Shown here: piece after piece, positions 44,288 through 51,677 of the stretch
Layout: each line of letters starts with the position of its first letter
How positions within the stretch are numbered: the first letter of the stretch is position 1
Source of the DNA: Bacillus sp. SA1-12
Lineage (GTDB): Bacteria; Bacillota; Bacilli; Bacillales; Bacillaceae
Reading direction: 5' to 3'
Assembly: GCF_000981385.1 (NCBI RefSeq)
Contig: NZ_LATZ01000026.1
Span: forward strand, 1 to 52,536
Length of the DNA: 52,536 nt
The notes under the pieces: model-generated
What the model saw: the letters and a program-made list of their open reading frames with translations, nothing else
What the model was told of the DNA's origin: nothing
The model's database searches: none
Program-made: the position numbers and the translations under genes

Positions 44288-44602
44288 ATGAAAAAATGGA
44301 TATTTTTTCTTACTTTACTATACGGTTTAACGTTTTCTCCGGTTTCATTTTTATCGGAAGCTCAGGCAGTTTCCCAAAAAGCATGGGAAGATGTTGCTGT
44401 AAATGAAACAAAAAAGCGATATCCTTTATCACAAGTATTGTTTTCACAGAAAATTTGGGACAATTCAAAAAAGGATATAACCGTAAAGCAGTATCGCTTA
44501 ACTTTACGAGAAGGAATGGAGGACTTTGCGGTCTACACAACCATTACCTATGACTCTTCCACTGGTGAAATAAAAAAGGTCCAGGTTATTCCTGAAGCAT
44601 AA
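44288..44602 (+). CDS. yqzG: secreted DUF3889-family protein, YqzG-like
   Basis: This 104-residue protein has a signal peptide (WIFFLTLLYGLTFSP, likely cleavage after AQA at about residue 27) and a mature part QKAWEDVAVNETKKRYPLSQ with DSSTGEIKKV near the end, a layout of the YqzG (DUF3889) family. The function is unknown. In B. subtilis yqzG also lies between the sin/tasA block and yqzE. An intrinsic terminator follows. Confidence 0.82.
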   Translation: MKKWIFFLTLLYGLTFSPVSFLSEAQAVSQKAWEDVAVNETKKRYPLSQVLFSQKIWDNSKKDITVKQYRLTLREGMEDFAVYTTITYDSSTGEIKKVQVIPEA

Positions 44603-44614
44603 GTACAATAAGGG

Positions 44615-44647
44615 CTGGCTCTAAAATAATAAGGAGTCAGTTTTTTT
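44615..44647 (+). terminator. intrinsic terminator after yqzG
   Basis: CTGGCTC pairs with GAGTCAG (one G-U pair) around a 12-nt loop and is followed by seven T's. It lies 12 bp beyond the yqzG stop. Confidence 0.75.
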
Positions 44648-44774
44648 ATTACTTTCATGATAACATAAAAATAGTGTGAAGGTTTTTCAAAAAAATTGTA
44701 AAGCACTTTTTTAATTAAGAAGTTGTTTGCCAAACCTTGTTGTTAACTGAATATATAGGAATGTTGTTTTCAAT

Positions 44775-44808
44775 AAAAAAACAGTACAATTCACAATAAA
44801 TTGTACCG
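44775..44808 (-). terminator. intrinsic terminator after yqzE
   Basis: On the minus strand, CGGTACAATT pairs with AATTGTACTG (one G-U pair) around a 7-nt loop, followed by seven T's. It ends the aroK-independent yqzE transcript or the comG read-through. Confidence 0.75.
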
Positions 44809-44818
44809 TTTTTCAAGG

Positions 44819-45010
44819 TTATTTTTTTCGTTTATTCATCATCAGTTTTAAAGAAAAGGGAAGAACGCCAAACCACCTATTGCTGTAAAAGGTTGATGTT
44901 GTTTCTACATTCTTTCGCTCTTCTCGTTGCTGCTTTCGAGCTTCCTTTGGAGTGTCCATATATTTGACAATTTGTTGTGTTACGTATTTTACATAGTCAT
45001 TTGCAGACAA
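44819..45010 (-). CDS. yqzE: YqzE-family small protein
   Basis: This 63-residue protein opens SANDYVKYVTQQIVKYMDTP followed by EARKQQREERK, the conserved start of the YqzE family. A Trp-containing segment (NRWFGVLPFSLKLMM) and a basic end follow. In B. subtilis yqzE adjoins the comG operon, and the order is the same here apart from aroK in between. The function is unknown. Confidence 0.82.
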   Translation of the reverse strand: MSANDYVKYVTQQIVKYMDTPKEARKQQREERKNVETTSTFYSNRWFGVLPFSLKLMMNKRKK

Positions 45011-45043
45011 GGTAAAAACACCTCTATCCTTTTGTTTTCACCT

Positions 45044-45559
45044 CTATTTATTGCCAAAACCCTTATATTTTAATCGTGTTTTGATTTCATTTACGATATC
45101 TTCTATGCACTTATTTGAAGTTTCAATTAGAAACGTACAGTCTTGATAGAACGATTCTCGAGAAAGATACATATCAGTAAGCTCCGCTTTTGTTTTCTTA
45201 CTGGCAAGCGGTCGATTTGTATCAGTATGAACACGTTCATAAATAATGTCTAAGTCGGCATGTAATGAGATCACATATCCATGCTTTTTCATCCAATCAC
45301 GATTTTCTGCATTTATGACGATTCCTCCGCCTGTGGTAATGATAACATCATCAGTAGGAAGCTCTTTTAGAATATTCGTTTCCTCTTTTCGAAAAAAGCC
45401 CTCTCCGTGGTTCGTAAATATTTCTTTTATCGTCATATTCAGCTTTTTCTCAATTTGTTGATCTGTATCAAGTACAGGCAAATTAAGCTCTTTTGCTAAA
45501 TTTTCTCCAATTGTTGTTTTTCCAGCTCCCATAAACCCTGTCAAATAAATTGCCTTCAA
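45044..45559 (-). CDS. aroK: shikimate kinase
   Basis: This 171-residue P-loop kinase phosphorylates shikimate in aromatic amino acid synthesis. It has TGFMGAGKTTIGENLA (Walker A), DTDQQIEKK (D-x-D magnesium site), the shikimate-binding FFRKEE and TTGGGIV blocks, and the RPLASKK lid. It is complete and lies between comGG and yqzE. Confidence 0.92.
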   Translation of the reverse strand: MKAIYLTGFMGAGKTTIGENLAKELNLPVLDTDQQIEKKLNMTIKEIFTNHGEGFFRKEETNILKELPTDDVIITTGGGIVINAENRDWMKKHGYVISLHADLDIIYERVHTDTNRPLASKKTKAELTDMYLSRESFYQDCTFLIETSNKCIEDIVNEIKTRLKYKGFGNK

Positions 45560-45602
45560 CTTAAAAATCCTCCACGTTTTTCTTTCTACAATAACACAAT
45601 TG

Positions 45603-45983
45603 CTAATATTCAGACCATAAAATCATTTCATTTTTTGTTAGATCAAATTGATATCTTGCTTTATTCACCTTATTCCTTATTGTTTTAACAGTTAATTGCA
45701 CTTCATAAATGCTTGGCGAAATTTCTTTGATTACATAAGAAAAGCTTCCATTTATAGTGTTGGATTCTGTGGACACATTCATTATAGCTGGTTGGTTTTG
45801 GATTTCCAAAAGTGACTGATCTACAGCAAGCTGCATTAAATTATCAAGCATATAATATTGCTCAGTTTCCGAATAAAATAGCTTTTCACTTATAAGGACA
45901 CTTGAAATATAGGTAACGATAAACAAGCAAAAGAGAATAACACCAAGAGTGGTAGGAAAAATAAACCCTTTTTCATTCCTCAT
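45603..45983 (-). CDS. comGG: competence pseudopilus protein ComGG
   Basis: This 126-residue protein starts MRNEKGFIFPTTLGVILFCL, with a class III-like N-terminal hydrophobic segment. It is the last gene of the comG operon. It has no obvious defect, but four upstream genes of the operon are damaged, so it is unlikely to serve transformation. It begins 3 nt after comGF ends. Confidence 0.8.
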   Translation of the reverse strand: MRNEKGFIFPTTLGVILFCLFIVTYISSVLISEKLFYSETEQYYMLDNLMQLAVDQSLLEIQNQPAIMNVSTESNTINGSFSYVIKEISPSIYEVQLTVKTIRNKVNKARYQFDLTKNEMILWSEY

Positions 45984-45986
45984 ATT

Positions 45987-46415
45987 TCATGTCCTATCCT
46001 TCATAAACCGAAAGGTATGATGATAGTTTTTTCCTGCTTTACTTATCAAAGTTAATCGAATTCCTGAAGAGACCTGATTAAACTCAATGGTTTTTACCTT
46101 AAGTAAAAATAATTCATGTCCTGTTCCATTAACCTGTCTGCGGATCATGTTAGGATAGTACTGAACACTTACAAGTTTCCCTTCATTATTTATAAAGGTT
46201 ATTTCTGTACTTTTCACAGTAAGATTTTGTGCTTCGTTTAATTCTTTTTGAAATTGAATAACAAAAAGCTCCCATTCAAAGGGCTTTAAATCATCTGAAT
46301 GCCGAGAGTGAGTAAGCAGAAAATGGAGAATGACAGATAACGATGTGATAATGATCGATTAGATTAAGAAGGTTAGAATCAGATTCAAAAACGTATATCC
46401 TTTTTCATTATGAAA
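45987..46415 (-). pseudogene. comGF: comGF, interrupted by an in-frame stop
   Basis: The frame reads NEKGYTFLNLILTFLI, then TAA at 46361-46359, then continues open through SIIITSLSVILHFLL and the ComGF body (WELFVIQFQKELNEAQ ... YYPNMIRRQVNGTGHELFLL) to 45987. The stop falls inside the N-terminal membrane helix. No good start codon is visible before NEKG. The break is a nonsense codon, not a homopolymer error. The upstream limit given is approximate. Confidence 0.75.
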
Positions 46416-46734
46416 CCAGATAGCAAACTGATTTTGTTTTTTTGTATGAGTTTTCCCAAGATAAGCAAGCTTTTGAATAGCTCTTTTCCTCCTCCCAAGT
46501 TAAGGTATAGTGTACATCCTCCTTAACAAGCTCTTCGTTTATTTTTGGAGCCTGATCATATAGCACCTGCTGTGTTTTTTCGTATAGATGCTTATAGGCT
46601 TGCAGAGATTGTTGGGCGTTTTGTCTTTCTTGTGTTAACAGGACAAGCTGAGGAATGAGGATTGTCACAATCAAGCTCCACATACTGAATGCTGCGATTG
46701 TTTCTGCAAAGGAAAAACCTTTACAATTCTTCAA
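46408..46734 (-). CDS. comGE: competence pseudopilin ComGE
   Basis: This 108-residue minor pseudopilin has the N-terminal segment KGFSFAETIAAFSMWSLIVT (prepilin-type helix with Glu at +5 of the processing site). It overlaps comGD by 14 nt. It is intact, but the operon as a whole is decayed. Confidence 0.8.
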   Translation of the reverse strand: MKNCKGFSFAETIAAFSMWSLIVTILIPQLVLLTQERQNAQQSLQAYKHLYEKTQQVLYDQAPKINEELVKEDVHYTLTWEEEKSYSKACLSWENSYKKTKSVCYLVS

Positions 46735-47167
46735 TATTCATCCTCCCCTTTCCAAGATAAAAAACAGCCTTAAAGGTTGATTCATGATAAGTGATGTGCA
46801 ATGTACCGCTTTTTTGAATCGAACCATTGCCGTTATACGTGACCCGATTTTTTAACGTAACACCTTCGATTTTTATTTCAGCATGATAATGCCTTGTAAG
46901 CAAAGTCTTATTTGTATCAACTGATACCACTTTGTATTGTTGCTGATCTACTAAAAATAAAATATATACGGTTGTTTCATTAACTAAAGCAAATTGTTGA
47001 GTAAGCATCACATCCTTCTCAAATTGATCTAAAAATGTATCTATGATTTTTTTATGATACATTGGTACAATGTTCATGATGATGGTTAAGCTCATAATAC
47101 TTGCAATTGATAGGACAAGCAGTGATTCAATAAGTGTAAAACCATTTTTACGGTGTTGCGGCTGCAC
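46721..47167 (-). CDS. comGD: competence pseudopilin ComGD
   Basis: This pseudopilin of about 148 residues has the prepilin motif NGFTLIESLLVLSIASI. The frame opens at the ATG at 47185. The GTG at 47167 leaves eight residues before GFTL, like other ComGD proteins, and is preferred. It overlaps comGC. Intact. Confidence 0.83.
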   Translation of the reverse strand: MQPQHRKNGFTLIESLLVLSIASIMSLTIIMNIVPMYHKKIIDTFLDQFEKDVMLTQQFALVNETTVYILFLVDQQQYKVVSVDTNKTLLTRHYHAEIKIEGVTLKNRVTYNGNGSIQKSGTLHITYHESTFKAVFYLGKGRMNIEEL

Positions 47168-47459
47168 CTTCAGTAACCTCACCATTAGCAGATATCGTCA
47201 CACTGTTTCCATTCGGGCATACGGGTTGATCTCTCAAGTACTCTTCACTAATTAATTGATCCACAGTTGGAGTGGCGTTGTTTTCGATTTCATATGCGGT
47301 TACTTGAGCTTGTACCATATTTAACAAGCCTTCACAGCCTTTTTCTTGAATACTGGCATTATGCTTCGTTACATTCGGTATGGTGATTAATAATAATACC
47401 GAGATTACCAATAAGACAATTAGCATTTCAATAAGCGTGAATCCCTTTTGATTGTTCAT
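47148..47459 (-). CDS. comGC: major competence pseudopilin ComGC
   Basis: This 103-residue pseudopilin opens MNNQKGFTLIEMLIVLLVIS (processing site KG-F and Glu at +5). Cys in EKGCEG and QPVCPNG form the disulphide known in ComGC. It is intact, yet its assembly ATPase ComGA is truncated. Confidence 0.88.
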   Translation of the reverse strand: MNNQKGFTLIEMLIVLLVISVLLLITIPNVTKHNASIQEKGCEGLLNMVQAQVTAYEIENNATPTVDQLISEEYLRDQPVCPNGNSVTISANGEVTEGAAATP

Positions 47460-47468
47460 TTTCTCCTC

Positions 47469-48483
47469 CTACATATTTTCCATCATATTGTACATAGGCA
47501 AAAGCATCGATAAATAGACAAACAGAACGACTATTCCGACAAAGATGTAAATGGAGGGTTGGATAATCGCCATCGCCTTAATGATTTTATTCTCCAGCTT
47601 TTCGATAACAAATTGGCTATAGGTAAATAACTCCCTGGCAAGCTGTCCATTCGCTTGTCCATGTAAAATAACAAGTGCAAGCTCTTTCTCATAAAAATGG
47701 CTATCTTCAATTATTTGATGGAGCTGCAAACCTGCTTTTAATTTTTCAATAAAACGGCTGGCCTCAGTTCGGTAAAATGGCAAAATCGTTTGCTTTTCAA
47801 AAATTCTTAAGCTTTCAAATGCAGATAGTCCTCCTCTTAATAAATTACTAAGCTGGAGAGCAAAGAAATAGCTATGGAGCATACAGAAAATCCTTTTAAC
47901 AATGGGAAGTTTAATCAACACCTCCATTTGTTCATTGATCTGCTTTTTTTTAAAATAAAGAAATAATAGACAGTGATCATCAATGCGATGATTAATCCGC
48001 CTATACCACACCACTTCAAAGCTTCAAATAGTATTAAGAGGAACACCGAAAAGAAAGATGCTTCTATATTCATTGAATCGTAAAGCTGCTGAAATTGCGG
48101 ACTTATAACAGACTGTACAATAGACAGGATGATTCCAACGGTGATAATCAGAAAGATTGGATAGCGAAGGATTTTTTCCAGCTTATCTAAATGAGTCATT
48201 TTTTTGTGAAGAATCTCGCTGCTTTCCTTTAAAGCAAACTCCATATCACCGTACTGCTCTGCAAAATATAGATAACTTAATACGTCACGGTGAAAATGCA
48301 ATTTTGAGAGTACAATGCGGAAGGAATGCCCTGATGAAAGCTCGTTTATACAAGTTAATAAATCATTTTTTTACTGCCTTGTTCATTAACGTACAGGAAG
48401 CTCAATGCTTCGTTCAATGTATAGCCCTTTTCAAGCATGCTGCTTAATCTTTTTAATATCTCCGCTTGTTCTTCAAGCTCCAT
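47469..48483 (-). pseudogene. comGB: comGB, two frameshifts in poly-A tracts
   Basis: The reading frame starts at 48483 (MELEEQAEILKRLSSMLEKG). It breaks at a run of seven A's (48371-48365 on the minus strand), resumes as TCINELSSGHSFRIVLSKL, and breaks again at a run of eight A's (47951-47944), resuming with KKQINEQMEVLIKLPIVKRI. The three pieces together match the GspF-like ComGB platform protein. Both breaks are at homopolymers, so sequencing error is a possible explanation. Confidence 0.75.
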
Positions 48484-48489
48484 TTATTT

Positions 48490-48888
48490 TTAATCTTCAT
48501 AATGAAACACCCAACGGTCATATGAATTTGGGTATAAATAACCTAAAGCAATTCCCTTTTTAATGACATCCTTCAGCATCGGATAGGAATAAGCTGCCGC
48601 TTCACCCTCTGCTTCCTTCACTACGGCAGCAAGGTTCTTGCCAAAAAGTAATTCATAGACACTTAATCTTCTTTTTCTTCTCAGCTTTTTACAGTAAGTC
48701 GGACATTCTCCTTCACAAAAGGGGCATTTTAACTGAACGAGCCGTTGTGCAGAGACTGCAATCAGAGTTTGTTCAATCTCTGATAAACTAACATCAAACT
48801 CCAGAAGCCTGTAAATCGCTCCTTTCGCATCCCTTGTATACATTGTTGAGAAGACCAAATGTCTTGTCCTGACAATAGGACCATGCAT
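48490..48888 (-). pseudogene. comGA: comGA, only the C-terminal third remains
   Basis: These 132 codons match the end of the ComGA traffic ATPase: HLVFSTMYTRDAKGAIYRLL, TLIAVSAQRLVQLKCPFC and the ECPTYCKKLRRKRRLSVYEL zinc region. The Walker A and B boxes, normally in the missing front (about 220 residues), are absent. The sequence upstream switches to an MFS transporter remnant. The ATPase needed for pseudopilus assembly is therefore lost. Confidence 0.85.
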
Positions 48889-48943
48889 TATTAAACTAAG
48901 ACTAATTCTTACTTATTTTATATAGAGGTTATTGTTGTCTCTT

Positions 48944-49168
48944 CTATGAAATTCTCTGATAAATCCAGCCAACGAATGGATTAGACGGTAATCGTATGAA
49001 TCGATTAATGGATAATAGAATTTCAACTTGCCAGCAAGTCCTACTTCTTTCCAATAGATTGGTAATGCAATATATAACATGAAATTCACCGAATAAATTT
49101 ATTCCAGTAATAATTGCCACAATACGAATAACATTAGAAGAATGCATGGTTTTCTTGGATATCAGCAT
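48944..49168 (-). pseudogene. remnant of an MFS transporter N-terminus
   Basis: The frame beginning MLISKKTMHSSNVIRIVAII encodes IVAIITGINLFGEF and WQVEILLSINRFIRLP then NPFVGWIYQRIS. The missing middle, MLYIALPIYWKEVGL, is present in another frame between them. This is the first part of a major facilitator transporter with two compensating frameshifts, and it stops after about 75 codons. It lies where the front of comGA should be, so the two fragments share a deletion or rearrangement junction near 48890-48940. The surrounding 48889-49240 has no intact gene. Confidence 0.6.
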
Positions 49169-49240
49169 TAGGGAACTCGCCTAATTTCATCACCCATTTT
49201 TGTTAGTTTATTAAAGTTAATACGATAAGAATTAATTGAT

Positions 49241-49729
49241 TCATTTGACATCACTTCTTCTTTCAAGTAAAACAACATCTCTCCAGACACCATTCATTTT
49301 TCCAATCCGTTCTCTAATCCCTACCTCTCTGAATCCATTTTTCTTATGTAATGCCAAACTTGCCGTGTTTTCTGGAAAAATTCCTGCTTGTAACGTCCAA
49401 TATCCATTTTCTTCACTTGTTTTAACTAACTCTTGAAGTAATGAGTGGCCAATTCCTTTTCCTTTATATTCCGAATGAACATAAATACTTACCTCGGCAA
49501 CACCTGCATATACACATCTACCTGAAACAGGACTTAATGCTGTCCAACCTATTACTCGATTATCGATAGTAGCAATTAATCGGCAATTTTCTGTATGTCC
49601 AGCATCCCATTCATTCCATGTAGGAGTTTCCGTTTGAAAAGTTGCATGACCTGTTGAGATTCCATCTAGATAAATTTTTTCAACTTGATCCCAATGTTTT
49701 TTTCTCATACTTTGAATCATAACGTTCAT
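49241..49729 (-). CDS. GNAT acetyltransferase, PAT/ArsN1-like
   Basis: This 162-residue acetyltransferase of the phosphinothricin acetyltransferase family has HATFQTETPTWNEWDA (substrate side), VIGWTALSPVSGRCVYAGVA, VYAGVAEVSIYVHSEYKGKG and GIGHSLLQELV (acetyl-CoA loop). ArsN1, a PAT homologue of ars operons, acetylates the arsenic antibiotic arsinothricin. It is divergent from an ArsR-ArsP cassette and shares its operators: TTGATT of the operator at 49771-49786 is placed as its -35. An ArsN1-like role is inferred; glufosinate-like amino acids are an alternative. Confidence 0.75.
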   Translation of the reverse strand: MNVMIQSMRKKHWDQVEKIYLDGISTGHATFQTETPTWNEWDAGHTENCRLIATIDNRVIGWTALSPVSGRCVYAGVAEVSIYVHSEYKGKGIGHSLLQELVKTSEENGYWTLQAGIFPENTASLALHKKNGFREVGIRERIGKMNGVWRDVVLLERRSDVK

Positions 49730-49770
49730 ATTTCTACTTCCTTTCTATAAAAAATCCAAATATGGATTAA

Positions 49771-49786
49771 ATCAATTTTTTTTGAT
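49771..49786. promoter_or_regulatory. ArsR-type operator 1
   Basis: ATCAATTTTTTTTGAT (ATCAA-N6-TTGAT) is a perfect inverted repeat. It lies between the divergent acetyltransferase and arsR genes, 10 bp upstream of the arsR -35, and overlaps a likely -35 (TTGATT, minus strand) of the acetyltransferase. Confidence 0.7.
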
Positions 49787-49795
49787 TAATTTTTG

Positions 49796-49824
49796 TTGAC
49801 AAAAGAAAATTCTGGATATATATT
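49796..49824 (+). promoter_or_regulatory. sigma-A promoter of arsR
   Basis: TTGACA (49796-49801), a 17-nt spacer and TATATT (49819-49824) form a near-consensus promoter. Transcription should start near 49831, at operator 2. Confidence 0.8.
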
Positions 49825-49830
49825 TAAAAT

Positions 49831-49846
49831 ATCAAAAAAAATTGAT
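49831..49846. promoter_or_regulatory. ArsR-type operator 2
   Basis: ATCAAAAAAAATTGAT has the same ATCAA-N6-TTGAT form as operators 1 and 3. It covers the predicted start of the arsR transcript, a position suited to repression. Confidence 0.7.
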
Positions 49847-49864
49847 TTAGAAAAGGTGTATTTC

Positions 49865-50188
49865 ATGAATCAGGAAATTAACTTACAAGATGTATCTTTA
49901 GAAAGAGTCTTTGAAATGTATGAAGGAAAGTTTAAAGCAATCGCAGATAAAAAGAGACTGCAAATTATGAACCTTCTTACACAAAAAGGCGAAATAAATG
50001 TTAATGACCTCGCTATAATGGTAAACATGACACAATCAAAATTGTCCTATCATTTAAAAATACTTTTAGATGCGAACCTCATTATAAGAGAGACTAGAGG
50101 TACATGGAATTACTACAGACTTAATCTAGATGAAGTGAACCACTTGTTGTCAGCAGAACTCTGTTGCTTATTTAGACCTACTTGCTGA
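49865..50188 (+). CDS. arsR: ArsR-family repressor with CC-x5-C sensor site
   Basis: This 107-residue ArsR/SmtB repressor has a winged helix: FKAIADKKRLQIMNLLTQKG, then MTQSKLSYHLKILLDANLI. Cys100, Cys101 and Cys107 (LCCLFRPTC) reproduce the spacing of the As(III) site Cys95/Cys96/Cys102 in Acidithiobacillus ferrooxidans ArsR and contain the pair used by MAs(III)-selective ArsR proteins. The first frame opens at 49793, but the ATG at 49865 after AAAGGTG follows the promoter and operator and is preferred. It should repress the cassette through three ATCAA-N6-TTGAT sites. Confidence 0.87.
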   Translation: MNQEINLQDVSLERVFEMYEGKFKAIADKKRLQIMNLLTQKGEINVNDLAIMVNMTQSKLSYHLKILLDANLIIRETRGTWNYYRLNLDEVNHLLSAELCCLFRPTC

Positions 50189-50208
50189 TAAAAATTTTTA
50201 TGTTAAAC

Positions 50209-50224
50209 ATCAATTTTTTTTGAT
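50209..50224. promoter_or_regulatory. ArsR-type operator 3
   Basis: ATCAATTTTTTTTGAT is identical to operator 1. It lies 20 bp beyond the arsR stop and 40 bp before the next gene, so the downstream part of the cassette may have its own regulated promoter. Confidence 0.65.
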
Positions 50225-50263
50225 TAATAAATCAAAATAATTTGTTTTAAGGAGGATAAATTT

Positions 50264-50440
50264 ATGTTTAATGAGTATGAGATTTATTTACTTTCAAAAT
50301 TAATGAGGGAGGAAATGTTTGAGTCATCCAACGTTCGCAAATCTGCTACACTAAATCAATTCTTAAAATTTAAGGAAAAGCCCCAAGTAAAAACGAAAAC
50401 TATAGATTCAACACTTTGCTGCGAAACAGCTTGCTGTTAA
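50264..50440 (+). CDS. 58-residue protein ending in Cys pairs
   Basis: This product ends LCCETACC, two CC pairs at the extreme C-terminus. The rest is helical and charged (MFNEYEIYLLSKLMREEMFE, then ATLNQFLKFKEKP). AAGGAGG lies 7 nt before the ATG. It sits between arsR and the arsP-like permease. The Cys pairs are likely to bind arsenic, making it a possible chaperone or buffer. That function is inferred. No family name was recognised. Confidence 0.7.
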   Translation: MFNEYEIYLLSKLMREEMFESSNVRKSATLNQFLKFKEKPQVKTKTIDSTLCCETACC

Positions 50441-50455
50441 AAGGAGGGATAAATT

Positions 50456-51322
50456 TTGTGGATCGAGACATTAAAAAATTTTATTTATATCGCTTTAGAA
50501 TTAACGATTTTATTTATTGTTATTTCCTTTCTTATTAGTCTTTTGCAAGAGTATATCCCCTATGAAAAGATTGAGAAAAAGTTGGCTGGTAAAAATCGAA
50601 TTGTAGCTGCTTTAGCAGCCATTGTTTTTGCTTTTATTACACCATTTTGTTCTTGTTCCACCATACCCGTAGTCGTCAATATGCTGAAAAAGAAGATGCC
50701 TTTTGGAATCGTCATGATCTTTTTATTTGCTTCACCTGTATTAGATCCAACGATCATAACCATTATGGGCGTTGTACTCGGCTGGAAAGTTACGATCATC
50801 TACATCGTTATTACAAGTATTTTCTCAGTCATTATTGGATTTGCACTTGAAACTCTCTGTTTTGAAAAGTATGTAAAAAATGTTGTGATCTCTGGTTATG
50901 AGGAAAGTAACAAGAAGTTTAACTTTAAACTAGCCCTTAAAGAAACAATGGATCTAATGAAAAGTGTTTATCCTTACTTAATCATTGGTGCAGCAATTGG
51001 TGCGGTCATACATGGGTTAGTCCCAACTGAATGGATTTCATCTGTTTTAGGTGAAGATCATTGGTGGTTGATACCGATTGCCGCAATTATAGGAATCCCT
51101 TTATATATTCGGCTATCCAGTATGATTCCTATCTCACAGATTCTCATTATGAAAGGGATGGCTTTAGGTCCTGTTATGGCTATGATGATCAGCTCTGCGG
51201 GGGCTAGTTTACCAGAAGTAATTTTATTGAAATCAATCTTTAAAAAAGAATTAGTTGTAACCTTTGTATTATCAGTGGTTACCATGTCTACATTATCAGG
51301 TTTTATCTTTTATCTAATTTAA
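50456..51322 (+). CDS. arsP: ArsP-like organoarsenical permease
   Basis: This 288-residue permease of the ArsP/DUF318 family has eight or so membrane helices and the signature TPFCSCSTIPVV near residue 60. SSAGASLPEVILLKS near the end is a second conserved block. ArsP exports trivalent organoarsenicals such as methylarsenite. The start is TTG at 50456, 8 nt after AAGGAGG. It follows the small CC protein and is followed by another. The CSC motif could bind the metalloid. Confidence 0.85.
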   Translation: MWIETLKNFIYIALELTILFIVISFLISLLQEYIPYEKIEKKLAGKNRIVAALAAIVFAFITPFCSCSTIPVVVNMLKKKMPFGIVMIFLFASPVLDPTIITIMGVVLGWKVTIIYIVITSIFSVIIGFALETLCFEKYVKNVVISGYEESNKKFNFKLALKETMDLMKSVYPYLIIGAAIGAVIHGLVPTEWISSVLGEDHWWLIPIAAIIGIPLYIRLSSMIPISQILIMKGMALGPVMAMMISSAGASLPEVILLKSIFKKELVVTFVLSVVTMSTLSGFIFYLI

Positions 51323-51341
51323 AGAAATGGAGTGGATATTC

Positions 51342-51518
51342 GTGTTAAATTTTTTCAAAAAAAGTTCTAAGAAGGATTCAAACTGCTGTAACATCCAGAT
51401 TGAAGAAGTAGAAGAAAACAAAATGCCATCTTCTGAAAATATAAAAGACACCCGTCTAAATAAGGAAGAAAACGAAGGATGCTGTACACCTAGAGATGAA
51501 AAGAAAACTTGTTGTTAA
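51342..51518 (+). CDS. second 58-residue protein with Cys pairs
   Basis: The product has CC at residues 15-16 (DSNCCNIQ), GCCTPRD near the end and a terminal KKTCC. A GTG start at 51342, 9 nt after GGAG, is preferred; an upstream ATG at 51327 would need no such site. It has the same length as the protein before arsP but little similarity outside the CC pairs. It may bind arsenic for the permease or carry a different metal; this is inferred. Confidence 0.7.
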   Translation: MLNFFKKSSKKDSNCCNIQIEEVEENKMPSSENIKDTRLNKEENEGCCTPRDEKKTCC

Positions 51519-51565
51519 GCAGACATAGAGCATATGTTATTAAAATTCACTGATTATATAATAAA

Positions 51566-51587
51566 AGGTCTCTTTAATAAGAGACCT
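51566..51587 (+). terminator. hairpin after the ars cassette
   Basis: AGGTCTC (51566-51572) pairs with GAGACCT (51581-51587) around an 8-nt loop, 47 bp after the last ars gene. There is no T run, so it may be a stabiliser or a partial terminator. Confidence 0.45.
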
Positions 51588-51588
51588 C

Positions 51589-51637
51589 AGCTTGTAGACA
51601 AAGTCTGATTTTCAGGCAGGTCTACAAGCTTTTTTTG
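51589..51637 (+). terminator. strong intrinsic terminator before the transposase
   Basis: AGCTTGTAGAC (51589-51599) pairs exactly with GTCTACAAGCT (51620-51630) around a 20-nt loop, followed by a run of T's. It may belong to the left end of the insertion sequence and shield the transposase from outside transcription, or end the ars transcript. Confidence 0.65.
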
Positions 51638-51677
51638 TCGAATAATGTAGTAAAGTTGGTTTGAGGGGTGCAAATAT

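Noticed and set aside
45987..46217. A short intact 76-residue protein
   Set aside because: It is only the back part of comGF after an in-frame stop. The start called for it is internal to the family domain.
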